From: Allobosea robiniae
Lineage (GTDB): Bacteria; Pseudomonadota; Alphaproteobacteria; Rhizobiales; Beijerinckiaceae
NCBI RefSeq assembly: GCF_900102525.1
Contig: NZ_FNBZ01000004.1
Coordinates: forward strand, 434,001-498,000
Direction of reading: 5' to 3'
DNA: 64,000 nt
Shown here: piece by piece, positions 43,203 through 51,901 of the stretch
Layout: each line of letters starts with the position of its first letter
Position numbering within the stretch: position 1 is the stretch's first letter
Translations under genes and position numbers: made by a program
The notes under the pieces: model-generated
What the model saw: the letters and a program-made list of their open reading frames with translations, nothing else
Databases searched by the model: none
What the model was told of the DNA's origin: nothing

Positions 43203-43499
43203 AGCGGTGCTGAGCCATGGCAACCTTCCGTGGGTCGCATATTGCCGCGTCTCCAGGGCTCTCGCTACCTCATCGCGCAGGCCATGGCGTCGCGTTTCGC
43301 GAGCGACCGAACGGCCTGCTCTTCCATTTGGTCTCGCGTACTCGATCGTGAGCTCCCTCAGTTCAAATACAACCAGCTGCGGCTTGGGACTCGTCGCGTT
43401 GTGCCATGCCGCACTGGTGGGCGTCGGCATCGTCCAGATACCGACCATGGTCATAATCGACGACATCAGAGCCAGGCGGCTGAGTTCGGGAGCCTTCAT
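43197..43499 (-). CDS. possible small exported protein downstream of the histidine kinase
   Basis: The 100-residue frame begins MKAPELSRLALMSSIMTMVGIWTMPTPTSA, a plausible signal peptide, 16 bases after the kinase stop with GAGG six bases upstream. The mature part is hydrophilic and Arg-rich without recognised domain or Cys. Its position in the two-component operon and good start signals favour a real gene, but composition of the C-terminal half is not convincing, so it could be a decayed gene. Confidence 0.45.
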   Translation of the reverse strand: MKAPELSRLALMSSIMTMVGIWTMPTPTSAAWHNATSPKPQLVVFELRELTIEYARPNGRAGRSVARETRRHGLRDEVARALETRQYATHGRLPWLSTAS

Positions 43500-43515
43500 C
43501 GTGCCTCGCACAGGC

Positions 43516-44871
43516 TCATACCGCCGCAAATCGCGGCAACTTCACCGTGAAGCGCGCGCCGCCATCAGGCGCATCGTCCACCGCAATCGTCCCGCCATGG
43601 CCTTCGACGAGGCTGCGTGCAATGGCCAGCCCCAAGCCGGCGCCACCGGTGCGTCGGCTACGCGAGTTCTCGGCCCGGACGAACGGCTCGAACAGGAGGT
43701 CGCGCAATTCAGGCGCCACGCCCGTGCCTTCGTCGTCGACGGTCAGCGTCAACAGCGGCTCGTCGGCGTGCAGGACGAGGTGAGCGGCATGTCCATAGGC
43801 GATCGCGTTGTCGATCAGATTGGCGGCGATGCGGCGCAGCGCGAGCCGGTCGCCGAGCACTGTCGCGCCGCGTGCCGCCCCGCTCAGGCGTAAATCGACG
43901 GGCATGCCGGCGCCCCGACGATCATCGACCTCCAGGCGCAGAAGTTCGGCGAGTTCCACCATCTCCTGCGCGAGTTCGCCTGCCCCGGTGCGACTCGCCA
44001 GCAACGCATCGTCGAGCAGCAGAATCATGGCCGCGATATCGGCAATGGCACGCTCGCGATGGACCCCCTCGGGAATATGGTCGGCGCGCAGCCGCAGCCG
44101 CGTTGCGAATGTGCGCACATCATGCGAGATGCCGCCGAGCAGGGCCATCCGGGCCCGCAGGAGCTGCGAAAGCCGGGCCTGAAGCCGGTTATAGGCATTG
44201 ATCAGGGCCTGGATCTCGGGCGGGTGTGTCCGCGAGGCGGGCAGAGGCAGCGGGTCGCCCGAGAGGTCCATGGCATCGAAGGCCACAGCTAGACGCATCA
44301 GCGGGCGCGTTGCGCGATGCATGACCAACAGCGCGACGAGCGCGATCAGCGTGCCGACGAGCCCTGCTGCGAAGCCGACAGGCAAGCCGAAACTCGTCAC
44401 CAGCACCGGGCTGCGGCTGGCGATCACCAAGGTTTCCCCGGTGGAGAGGGTAATCCGCAGCGTCGGCGGGCCGGTGACACCGGGCATCAACAGGGAGAGG
44501 AGGCTGCGCGGCCGCTCGACCACCGGCGAGACGATGGTCACCGGTCGGCCGCCGAGCGCGGCGCCGTAGGCCTCCCGCATCGCGGCGCGCGCCGGCGGAT
44601 TCTCGTTCGGTGCGGACGGGATATCGGCCGCCTCCAGCCTTACACCGAGGTACTCGCTGCCGAAGGCGGCGAGCGCGAGCTCGCGCTCCCGGCCAGAGAG
44701 GCGCTCGAGCAGGTCCGCCATCGCCGCGACCTGGGACGGTGCGGGCGGCATGCCCTCGCGCTCGCCATCCTGCGAGCGGTAGTAGAAGCCCAGTGACACG
44801 ATCCACACCGCCAGCACGGCGCTGAAGACGATCAGCGTGATGCGGGTCGCGATGCTGAAGCGCGGCGTCAT
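43516..44871 (-). CDS. sensor histidine kinase
   Basis: The 451-residue membrane kinase has helices near 10-30 and 160-185 flanking a periplasmic sensor region, a HAMP-like linker, the phosphoacceptor HDVRTFATRLRLRADH (within GGISHDVR) and an ATPase domain with N-box NLIDNAIAYG, DDEGTGV and GGAGLGLAIARSLVEGHGG. It overlaps the response-regulator gene by four bases. The EnvZ/RstB-type order suggests an envelope or ion signal; the adjacent ECF and DUF305 genes hint at metal or envelope stress. Confidence 0.9.
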   Translation of the reverse strand: MTPRFSIATRITLIVFSAVLAVWIVSLGFYYRSQDGEREGMPPAPSQVAAMADLLERLSGRERELALAAFGSEYLGVRLEAADIPSAPNENPPARAAMREAYGAALGGRPVTIVSPVVERPRSLLSLLMPGVTGPPTLRITLSTGETLVIASRSPVLVTSFGLPVGFAAGLVGTLIALVALLVMHRATRPLMRLAVAFDAMDLSGDPLPLPASRTHPPEIQALINAYNRLQARLSQLLRARMALLGGISHDVRTFATRLRLRADHIPEGVHRERAIADIAAMILLLDDALLASRTGAGELAQEMVELAELLRLEVDDRRGAGMPVDLRLSGAARGATVLGDRLALRRIAANLIDNAIAYGHAAHLVLHADEPLLTLTVDDEGTGVAPELRDLLFEPFVRAENSRSRRTGGAGLGLAIARSLVEGHGGTIAVDDAPDGGARFTVKLPRFAAV

Positions 44872-45584
44872 GGCAGGGTCCGCACCGGAGCGGTGAAGAG
44901 GTAGCCGCGATTGCGCACCGTGCTGATCAGACTCAAGCCAGGGCTGGCGGCGTCGAGCTTGCGTCTCAGGCGCGAGACCAGCATGTCGACGGTCCGGTCG
45001 AACGGGTCTGCCGTCCGCCCGCGCATCCCGTCCAGCAGCTGGTCGCGGGTCAGCACCCGGCGCGCCCGCTGTACGAAGCAGGCGAGCAGATCGAACTCCG
45101 CGCTGGTCAATATTAGCATGCTGCCACCGCCATCCGTGAGCTGGCGCGCGTCAAGATCGATGACAAAGCCTTCGAAGCCGAAGCGGCGCGTCGGCGGCGC
45201 AGCCGGGCCGGCAGAGCCGCGCCGCAATACGGCACGCACCCGGGCCAGCAACTCGCGCGGCCCGAACGGCTTGGGCAGGTAATCGTCGGCTCCCATCTCG
45301 AGCCCGACGACGCGGTCGATCTCCTCGCTCTTGGCCGTCAGCATCAGGATCGGGACCCCGTCACGGGCCCGGATGCGTCGGCAGATCGAGAGGCCATCCT
45401 CGCCCGGCAGCATCAGGTCGAGAATGATGAGATCGGGCCGACTTCTGGCGAGGACGGCGTCCATGGCCGGAGCGTCCTCGGCCTCATCCACCACGTATCC
45501 TTCCTGGCGCATCAGTTCCGCGACGAGCTGGCGGATATCGGGATCATCCTCGACGATCAGGATCGTGGCAGCATTCGTGATCAT
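44868..45584 (-). CDS. OmpR/PhoB-family response regulator
   Basis: The 238-residue regulator has a receiver domain (ILIVEDDPDIRQLV, phosphoacceptor Asp in LIILDLMLPGEDG, LTAKSEEIDRVVGLEMGADDYLPKPF with the conserved Lys) and a winged-helix output domain ending RLRRKLDAASPGLSLISTVRNRGYLF. The ATG at 45584 matches the family start; the much longer open frame upstream is non-coding. It forms an operon with the histidine kinase. Confidence 0.93.
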   Translation of the reverse strand: MITNAATILIVEDDPDIRQLVAELMRQEGYVVDEAEDAPAMDAVLARSRPDLIILDLMLPGEDGLSICRRIRARDGVPILMLTAKSEEIDRVVGLEMGADDYLPKPFGPRELLARVRAVLRRGSAGPAAPPTRRFGFEGFVIDLDARQLTDGGGSMLILTSAEFDLLACFVQRARRVLTRDQLLDGMRGRTADPFDRTVDMLVSRLRRKLDAASPGLSLISTVRNRGYLFTAPVRTLP

Positions 45585-45719
45585 GGCGACGTTCTTCAGG
45601 ATACGCAGCGCGATGGCAAGCACCGCCGGCCGGCTTTTACATTTCGTTACAGACGGTTGACGCGATCCGACAAAACGATGCGGGCCGTTCAAACGCTGCT
45701 GACGTAGCCACGCCAGTTT

Positions 45720-45985
45720 CCTCGCATCGGCCGACGACCCGCCTCGTCGATCACAGGGGACACGAACATGACTCACTTCCTCATGCTCACAGCCGGCGCC
45801 GCCACACTGACCTTCTTCGGCGTCGCCATCGCACGGCGGCTTGCCCGGGCCATCGATCACGCCGATGCGCGCCGCTGAGGTGTGCGGACGCAACCATATC
45901 GGCCTCCTCGCATCGGCTGACAAGGAACCTCGCCGATCACAGGCGATGAGCGACATGACCATGTCCTCATGCCCGCGGCCGGTGC
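45720..45985 (+). repeat. degenerate tandem duplication covering a small gene's 5' region
   Basis: About 80 bases from 45720 recur at about 45907-45985. Shared blocks include CCTCGCATCGGC, GATCACAGG, ACATGAC and TCCTCATG followed by GCCGG. The first copy carries the ribosome site and start of the 36-residue gene at 45768; the second has lost one base just after its ATG (45955), so its frame stops after 16 codons at 46003-46005, while the original frame runs on toward the Cys-rich protein gene. Confidence 0.7.
45768..45878 (+). CDS. 36-residue membrane peptide
   Basis: A short frame starts at an ATG with a strong AGGGGA site and encodes MTHFLMLTAGAATLTFFGVA, then I-A-R-R-L-A-R-A-I-D and a short polar end. 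It is one hydrophobic helix followed by a basic, amphipathic tail. Its upstream region has been duplicated 187 bases further on with a decayed copy of the frame. Many bacterial peptides of this type modulate membrane complexes or kinases; the divergent two-component operon is adjacent, but no function is known. Confidence 0.55.
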   Translation: MTHFLMLTAGAATLTFFGVAIARRLARAIDHADARR

Positions 45986-46001
45986 TGCAAGAGCACTCCC
46001 A

Positions 46002-46316
46002 ATGATCACGACCCGGCATCCCGCCGACCTCCGCCTCGCCTGGGCAGCGCTTGTCCTCACGATCGGCTCCGCCGAAACCGCCTGCGCCCAGCAGCGCGCG
46101 AACCCGGCGATGCCGGCGGAAGCGAAAGCCTTCATACAAGCCTGTTCTCCGGATTATGTCCGGCACTGCTCCGGCGTGCGACCCGGCGGCGGGCGAAGTC
46201 TGGCCTGTCTGCGCGCGCTGGATCGCCAACGCCTGTCCTCGTCCTGCCGCGAGGCGTTGCCAGAGGGCGCAGCCCAGCAATCGAAAGCCACCGCTGCCGG
46301 CGCCATGCCGCGGTGA
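46002..46316 (+). CDS. exported Cys-rich small protein
   Basis: The 104-residue product has a signal peptide (MITTRHPADLRLAWAALVLT-) cleaved near ACA-QQ, and a mature part with CSPDYVRHCSGVRPGGG and SLACLRALDRQRLSSSCREAL. Four regularly spaced Cys in two helices match the small cysteine-rich-repeat proteins found in rhizobial periplasms, probably with two disulfides. The start is preceded only by a weak site and overlaps the stop of the decayed duplicate peptide frame. Function unknown. Confidence 0.7.
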   Translation: MITTRHPADLRLAWAALVLTIGSAETACAQQRANPAMPAEAKAFIQACSPDYVRHCSGVRPGGGRSLACLRALDRQRLSSSCREALPEGAAQQSKATAAGAMPR

Positions 46317-46405
46317 GTGGGGCCGGCGCGGGCCATCCATCACCCCTTGGTCCCGCGCCCGCCCAATCCCTATGCCATATGCCATCGCAAGGAAGCGAGA
46401 AGCCG

Positions 46406-46930
46406 ATGAACCGGTTCATTACGAACTTAGTTGTCCTGGCGGCGACGGCGCTGTTGCCGGCTACGGCACAGGCCGCGAGCCCGGCGCGTGCGGTCAACAC
46501 GGTCAATCTGCGCGCCGGTCCGGGCACACATTATCCGGCCATTGTCACCGTTCCGGCCGGGACCCGGATCACCACCTTCGGCTGCATCGCGAATTACAGC
46601 TGGTGTGATGTCGCCTGGGGGCCGAACCGGGGCTGGATGGCGGCCTCGATGATCCAGCTGTTCCATGCCGGCCGCCCTGTTGCGGTGACGCCAGCGGTGA
46701 TTGCGGGCGCCGGGCTCGCCATCGTTGCCTTCAACCGGGCCTATTGGGCGACCCACTATCCCGCCCAGCCCTGGTACGGCGCCTGGCATCGCTATTATGG
46801 CCGGCCGCACCCAGCCCCGGTCGGCCGGGTCAGCGGCGCCACTTGCGGACCGAATGCGTGCGGCTACGGCGTGATTCGCCGGAGCCCCTACGGCACGACG
46901 GTGCGCCACGGGCGCATCACGCGGCCCTGA
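46406..46930 (+). CDS. exported bacterial SH3-domain protein
   Basis: The 174-residue protein has a signal peptide ending near AQA-AS and a bacterial SH3 domain at about 25-85 (VNTVNLRAGPGTHYPAIVTVPAGTRITTFGC, YSWCDVAWGPNRGWMAASMI). A Trp/Tyr/His-rich C-terminal part follows with a short hydrophobic stretch. Such domains bind peptidoglycan or act in envelope homeostasis. The start at 46406 has GGAAGCGA upstream. Confidence 0.8.
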   Translation: MNRFITNLVVLAATALLPATAQAASPARAVNTVNLRAGPGTHYPAIVTVPAGTRITTFGCIANYSWCDVAWGPNRGWMAASMIQLFHAGRPVAVTPAVIAGAGLAIVAFNRAYWATHYPAQPWYGAWHRYYGRPHPAPVGRVSGATCGPNACGYGVIRRSPYGTTVRHGRITRP

Positions 46931-47037
46931 CGGCAGCCTGCGGATGAATCCCATCGTCCTCCAGTGCGCCTCCAGCCGCTGCGGCGTCCGCCGCGTTAGC
47001 GCCGGCACGATACCCACATGTTGTTGGAAAGCTATGC

Positions 47038-47487
47038 ATGACTGCGTCTCTTCATCCCGCCGCTCCGCACCACCTACCGGCCTTCATCACTGCGCCGGGC
47101 GAGACCGACTATCCGATGGTCGCGATGGCGGCGCTCCTGGTGGTGGCGGTGCTCCTGGTCGGGGTGCTATTTCTACATCTGCACACCTTGCCTGAGCGCA
47201 TCGCGCACAAATCGAAGAAGATCCAGTTCGAGATCGTCGCGGTCCTAGGGCTATTGGCCCTGTTCACGCATATTCATGTCCTCTGGGTCGCGGGCCTGCT
47301 GCTCGCCCTGATCGACCTTCCCGATTTCTCCGGGCTGTTCGGCCGCATGGCCGGTGCGCTCGAGAAGATGGCAGGCGTCAGGTCCGGACGAAACGAAGAC
47401 GTCGCGCTGCCCCAGCCGGCACCGAACCTCACTTCGCACTCCGCGGCGGATCACGCAGACGCTCCGGAGGAGCTGACGCGTGCTTGA
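47038..47487 (+). CDS. small inner-membrane protein, possibly DUF3302-like
   Basis: The 149-residue protein has two or three membrane helices (about 27-48, 68-84, 85-95) separated by TLPERIAHKSKKIQFEIVAV, then a polar tail. The helix-lPxxIA-helix-LW pattern and the following HlyD-type gene recall the E. coli YiaW (DUF3302)-YiaV pair; the match is by pattern only. It overlaps the HlyD gene by eight bases, so the two proteins probably act together. Confidence 0.6.
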   Translation: MTASLHPAAPHHLPAFITAPGETDYPMVAMAALLVVAVLLVGVLFLHLHTLPERIAHKSKKIQFEIVAVLGLLALFTHIHVLWVAGLLLALIDLPDFSGLFGRMAGALEKMAGVRSGRNEDVALPQPAPNLTSHSAADHADAPEELTRA

Positions 47488-48712
47488 GCTCCTTTTCTGT
47501 GCGCTTTTGACCGTTTGCCCCGATTATCTCTATCGCCGGTTTCGTCAGGGAAAGCGGATCGGTAAGGAGATCACGCTCTACTCGGTCTGGTTCGAGCTGC
47601 GCTGGGGCATTACCGCCTGCGTGATGCTGACAATCGCGCTCATCACGGTGATCTTCTACTACCATCCGTCCACGACCAGTGCGACGCTGTATTATCGGAC
47701 GATCCCGATCATGCCCGAGACGATCGGGCGGGTCGCCGAGGTCCATGTCGGCACCAGCGGCATGGTCGCGAAGGGCGCGCCGATCTTCAGGCTCGACAGC
47801 ACGAAGCAGGAGGCTGCCGTCGAGACAGCCCGGCGCAGGATCGCCGAGGTCGATGCAGCCCTCGTCGTCGCGCGGGTCGAGATCCTGCAGAGCGAGAGCA
47901 GGATCCTCGAAGCCAGGAGCGCGCATCAGCAGGCGCTCGACGAATTGCGCACGAAGCAGGAATTGCGGCGTCGCAATGGCGATATCGTCGCCACCCGCGA
48001 GATCGAAAAGCTCGAAAACCTTGTCGCCGGACGCCAGGCGGCCATGGACGCGACCGTCGCCGCCCGCAACACCGTCCAGGTCAAGATCTCGACCTTGCTT
48101 CCGGCCGAGCGCGCCAGCGCAGAGGCTGCGCTCGCCCAGGCTCAAGTCGATCTCGACAAGAGGGTGATCCGCGCCGGCGTGGACGGACGCGTCGAGCAGT
48201 TCGCCTTGCGGGTCGGAGATCTCGTAAACCCGGTGATGCGTCCCGCCGGAGTACTGATTCCACAGGAGGCGGGGCGCAAGGTCCTGCAGGCCGGCTTCTC
48301 GCAGATCGAGGCGCAGGTCATGAAGGTGGGTATGGTCGCCGAAGTGACCTGCATGTCCAAGCCTTGGACGGTGATCCCGATGGTGGTGAGCAATGTCCAG
48401 GACTATATCGCGGCCGGGCAGTTCCGGGGTGGTGAACTCCTGATCGATCCCCGGCAGGTTGCGCGGCCGGGAACGATCCTGACCTTCCTCGAACCCCTGT
48501 ATGCCGGTGGACTCGAGGGCGTCACGCCAGGCAGTAGCTGTATCGCCAACGCCTATTCCAGCAACCATGAGGAGATCGAGGCGAAGGAGACCGGCGCCTC
48601 GCGGCGGATCGCCTTGCATGCGGTCGACGCGGTCGGGATCGTCCACGCGTTTCTGCTTCGAATCCAGGCGCTGGTGCTGCCGATCCGGACACTCGTCTTC
48701 AGCGGCCACTGA
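47480..48712 (+). CDS. HlyD/EmrA-family membrane fusion protein
   Basis: The 410-residue product starts at a GTG with GGAGG upstream. One membrane helix lies near 45-65, then a first lipoyl half (PETIGRVAEVHVGTSGMVAKGAPIFRLD), a long coiled coil (about 110-220) and the second lipoyl half (VDGRVEQFALRVGDLV). Such proteins bridge inner-membrane pumps to outer-membrane channels, but no MFS, ABC or TolC-like gene lies near; only the small membrane protein upstream is a candidate partner, as for YiaV/YibH-type proteins. Confidence 0.85.
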   Translation: MLELLFCALLTVCPDYLYRRFRQGKRIGKEITLYSVWFELRWGITACVMLTIALITVIFYYHPSTTSATLYYRTIPIMPETIGRVAEVHVGTSGMVAKGAPIFRLDSTKQEAAVETARRRIAEVDAALVVARVEILQSESRILEARSAHQQALDELRTKQELRRRNGDIVATREIEKLENLVAGRQAAMDATVAARNTVQVKISTLLPAERASAEAALAQAQVDLDKRVIRAGVDGRVEQFALRVGDLVNPVMRPAGVLIPQEAGRKVLQAGFSQIEAQVMKVGMVAEVTCMSKPWTVIPMVVSNVQDYIAAGQFRGGELLIDPRQVARPGTILTFLEPLYAGGLEGVTPGSSCIANAYSSNHEEIEAKETGASRRIALHAVDAVGIVHAFLLRIQALVLPIRTLVFSGH

Positions 48713-49130
48713 TGGCCAGACACCACGGCAGAACGTCGCCAGCGCCGCCGCAGACCACAAGAGCGTCTCCTGCAGGTCACGCCGGGCGATCGCACTCGAA
48801 CGGACGGCGCGTTGGGGATATCAGCTCGGGGGGCGACCGCTGCGCTCCGGGACCGTTGGAGGGACGATACATCGCGTGCCCCTCGTCGAATTGGTTCAAC
48901 GTGAAGTTATGTCTCGAGGCAGAGAGGTCGCGCTGAGGAATTGCCATAAACCAAGAGAACGTCGCGAAGCTACGCTAGATAAACTCTGGTTTCGCAGGGC
49001 CGGAGCGATCCGCTCGACGAAGGCGACGGCGGTTGCCTTCGTTGCCAAAAAGGAGGGTGACTAAGTTATTTCGCACGGAAGCACTGCGCGCCTTTGTCTT
49101 AGGCATAGGCTCGGGGTAAAAAGGGTACTT
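48713..49130. other. intergenic stretch without recognised feature
   Basis: I see no convincing gene, repeat copy or stem-loop in these 418 bases. The right end holds a purine-rich AAAAAGGG ribosome site for the next gene. The left half has coding-like composition but no protein-like frame, so it may be old gene debris. Confidence 0.3.
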
Positions 49131-49583
49131 ATGGACACCCCGACTGTTGTTAGAGATTTTGCCTCGATCATACAAACGTCTCTCGCACCCGTGTTCCTAT
49201 TGGCGGGCACGGCGGGTTTTGTAAATATTTTCGCGATGCGTCTTGGCAGGGTATCGGATCGCTTGAACGATGTCGCGGACCGGACCGAACAGAACAGGAT
49301 GTCGCTCGTTCAACTTGCCTATCTACGGCGGCGAGTGCTCGCGCTCGAGATAGCGTTGGTCATGGGCGTAGGGGCAGGGTTCTGCACGGGCGGTGCGATC
49401 TTAAACCTGCTTGCCGGAGCACTGCAGTTCGGTCTTCGCGAGCAGAATGTCTTCTGGTTCTTTGGTGGCGCCATAGCCTTGCTCATCGGGTCCCTTGCCG
49501 CATTCCTGGTTGAGCTGCTCATTGCTGCACGGAACATGTTGCGACAGATGCAGATGGCTCGAACAACCGCCGGGCAGGACTAA
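49131..49583 (+). CDS. DUF2721 family membrane protein
   Basis: The 150-residue protein has the DUF2721 pattern: an N-terminal helix IIQTSLAPVFLLAGTAGFVNIFAMRLGRVSDRLND followed by two further helices near 74-97 and 105-128. The motif R-L-G-R-x-x-D-R after the first helix is diagnostic. The family has no assigned function. It stands alone between two larger gaps. Confidence 0.82.
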   Translation: MDTPTVVRDFASIIQTSLAPVFLLAGTAGFVNIFAMRLGRVSDRLNDVADRTEQNRMSLVQLAYLRRRVLALEIALVMGVGAGFCTGGAILNLLAGALQFGLREQNVFWFFGGAIALLIGSLAAFLVELLIAARNMLRQMQMARTTAGQD

Positions 49584-49869
49584 CTTTTCTCTGCGGTGGT
49601 GCGCGAGCGGGATTGCCGGGACTCGTCGAGGGCGGTGACCGCACCAAGGCGGAAACGGCCCGTTGAACCAGCTTAGGAGAACGACGGCAGAGGGTAATCT
49701 CGCGAGCTGACCCGTGAAGGGCAGCGGATCCCGAAAGGGCATCTAACGCGACGGGCGTTGCGGTTAGCCGCTGCCTGGTCTGCCAAGGGTAAAAAGAGAG
49801 AGCATCCACACGGTCAGATGGGCAGCGTCCGGTTTTGGGCAAGGAGGCAGAGTCCGCTTGTGGCGCTTC

Positions 49870-50775
49870 TCAGCTGTTGTCGACTTGGAGGGCAAATCGA
49901 TTCCTCACCTCCGCCAATACACCCAGGAAATCGCGAACGAGCTGAGGCCGCGGACGCCCTGGCGGAAAGACGAGATGCTTGCGGAAATGCAAGGTTGGCT
50001 CGAAGCGCAAGACTTTGAAACCTGAGCGGTCAAGCCCCGGAATAGCAGCGGGATTGACCAAGCCGATCCCTGCCCCTTCCGAGGCCAAAGCGCATACGGT
50101 TGCAGAATATTCGACGTCCACGACGGCGCGGGGCTTCACCTGGGTGGCGGCGAATGCGGCCTGGAGATCGCGGGACAGGCGCTCGTCGAAATCAAGCCGC
50201 AATAACGGCTGATCGTGGAGGTCTCCCGGTCTGATCACCGCCCGCTCCGCGAGAGGATGATCGCGTGGGACGACCGCCACCATCCGATAATCGGCGAAGT
50301 GCTGATGCTCGACGCCGTTCAGGTCGATCTCCTCCGAGCATAATCCGAGATCGAACTGCCCGGACGCAACGAGATCCCGAACCTGGCTCGATGACTGAAC
50401 CTGAAGCGTCACATTGATCCGTGGGAAAGCCTTCTGGAACAATGCCACGGCCTTCGGTACCAGCTTGCCGCCGAGCGAGTGCAGGCTCGCGATTTTCAGC
50501 TCGCCGGCACCGAATTCACGAATGCGGGTGGCCGCGGCCTCAAGTTTCGCCATTGCCAGGAAGTGGCTGTCGACCTCACGGAAGAACATCTGGCCCTCGA
50601 ACGTTGGGACCATCCGGCTGCGAATCCGGTCGAACAATGCAAAGCCCAGCTCGCGCTCCAGCTCGGCGATGCAGCGGCTGATCGCCGGTTGAGTGACGCC
50701 CAGCAATTCCGCTGCGCGCGAGGCGCTGCCGCTGGTCATCACTGCGGCAAAGGCCTCGATCTGCCGATGCTGCAT
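49870..50775 (-). CDS. LysR-family transcriptional regulator (solitary binding-protein locus)
   Basis: The 301-residue regulator has its winged helix at 1-60 (IEAFAAVMTSGSASRAAELLGVTQPAISRCIAELERELG) and a binding domain of the OccR/NocR type, a group that responds to amino-acid-like inducers such as opines and arginine. It is divergent from the binding-protein gene at 50869 across 93 bases and probably controls that gene and the following PLP enzyme. Confidence 0.9.
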   Translation of the reverse strand: MQHRQIEAFAAVMTSGSASRAAELLGVTQPAISRCIAELERELGFALFDRIRSRMVPTFEGQMFFREVDSHFLAMAKLEAAATRIREFGAGELKIASLHSLGGKLVPKAVALFQKAFPRINVTLQVQSSSQVRDLVASGQFDLGLCSEEIDLNGVEHQHFADYRMVAVVPRDHPLAERAVIRPGDLHDQPLLRLDFDERLSRDLQAAFAATQVKPRAVVDVEYSATVCALASEGAGIGLVNPAAIPGLDRSGFKVLRFEPTLHFRKHLVFPPGRPRPQLVRDFLGVLAEVRNRFALQVDNS

Positions 50776-50868
50776 AAGTATCAGCTTTCGCTATTGGATT
50801 GAGCCATTCGGACATTGGACGCATGGAACGGGCTTGCCTAGCCTCATCGAACAAGAATGGAGGGGCGA

Positions 50869-51894
50869 ATGGTCCAAGATTTCCTCAAAACGACGGTACT
50901 GGCGGCCAGTTTGCTGCTGTCATCGCTTCCACCGGCGGCGGCTGGGCCGCATCTCGACGCATTGAGGCAGCGTGGCGTCCTCAAATGCGGCACCTCCGAG
51001 GGGACGCCGGGCATCACCATGCCGGATCGCGAGGGCAATTGGACCGGCATCTACGCCGACCTTTGCCGGGCCATCGCGGCGGCCGTCCTGGGCGATGCGA
51101 CCAAGGTCGATTTCGTTCCGACGACGACAGTCACGCGCTTCACCGCCTTGCAGAGCGGCGAGATCGACGTGCTCTCACGGACGGCGACGGTGACATTGAC
51201 TCGCGAGGCCCAGCTTGGCCTGCGCTTCGCGCCGATCTGGTTTTACGACGGGCAAGCGATCATCGTCCCCCGCAAGCTCGGCGTCACCAGCGCCAAGCAG
51301 CTCAGCGGCGCAACTGTCTGCATCCAGCAGGGCAGCACCTCCGAGCTCAACCTCTCCGAATATTTTCGCACCCACGGCATGACCTTTTCGCCGGTGACGG
51401 TCGCAACGCTCGATGCGGTTGAAGATGCCTTCTTCTCAGGCCGCTGCGACGCCTACAGCAACGACTCGACGCCGTTGATCGGGATGCGGCTAAAGGCGGA
51501 GCGGCCCGACGACTACGCCCTGCTGCCTGAACGTCTCTCCAAGGAGCCGACCGCGCTCGCGATCCGCAAGGGCGACGAGCAATTCTATGATGTCGTCCGC
51601 TGGGTCGTATTCGCTCTGATGGAGGCCGAGGAGATGGGCGTCACCTCTGCCAACGCTGCCGAGCTTGCCATCAACGGGCCGCCCGCACTCAAGCGTCTCC
51701 TCGGCAGCGAACCCGGCCTCGGCAAGGCGCTGGGCCTCGATGAGCGCTGGGTCGCGCGGATGATTGCTGCAGTCGGCAACTATGGCGAGATCTTCGAGCG
51801 CAATCTCGGCAAGGGCTCCCGCATCGGTCTCGATCGCGGCCAGAACGACCTCTGGACCCGCGGCGGCCAAATCTACGCCTTGCCGCTGCGCTGA
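50869..51894 (+). CDS. amino acid-type periplasmic binding protein without permease genes
   Basis: The 341-residue protein resembles AapJ/general L-amino acid binding proteins: signal peptide ending near PAAA-G, LRQRGVLKCGTSEGTPGI, YADLCRAIAAAVLGD, SRTATVTLTREAQLG, QQGSTSELNLSEYF and NDSTPLIGMRL. At over 340 residues it matches that long subgroup. ATG at 50869 has GGAGGGGC five bases upstream. Unlike aap operons no permease or ATPase genes follow; the next gene encodes a PLP enzyme. Confidence 0.87.
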   Translation: MVQDFLKTTVLAASLLLSSLPPAAAGPHLDALRQRGVLKCGTSEGTPGITMPDREGNWTGIYADLCRAIAAAVLGDATKVDFVPTTTVTRFTALQSGEIDVLSRTATVTLTREAQLGLRFAPIWFYDGQAIIVPRKLGVTSAKQLSGATVCIQQGSTSELNLSEYFRTHGMTFSPVTVATLDAVEDAFFSGRCDAYSNDSTPLIGMRLKAERPDDYALLPERLSKEPTALAIRKGDEQFYDVVRWVVFALMEAEEMGVTSANAAELAINGPPALKRLLGSEPGLGKALGLDERWVARMIAAVGNYGEIFERNLGKGSRIGLDRGQNDLWTRGGQIYALPLR

Positions 51895-51901
51895 GGCGAG
51901 C

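Noticed and set aside
44868..46385. A 505-residue response regulator fused to an N-terminal domain
   Set aside because: The first 267 codons are non-coding read-through opposite the small exported protein genes; the receiver domain begins at its normal start at 45584.
49401..49842. Minus-strand open frames between DUF2721 and the LysR gene
   Set aside because: They overlap the DUF2721 gene or have Arg/Ser/Pro-rich composition without ribosome sites or domains.
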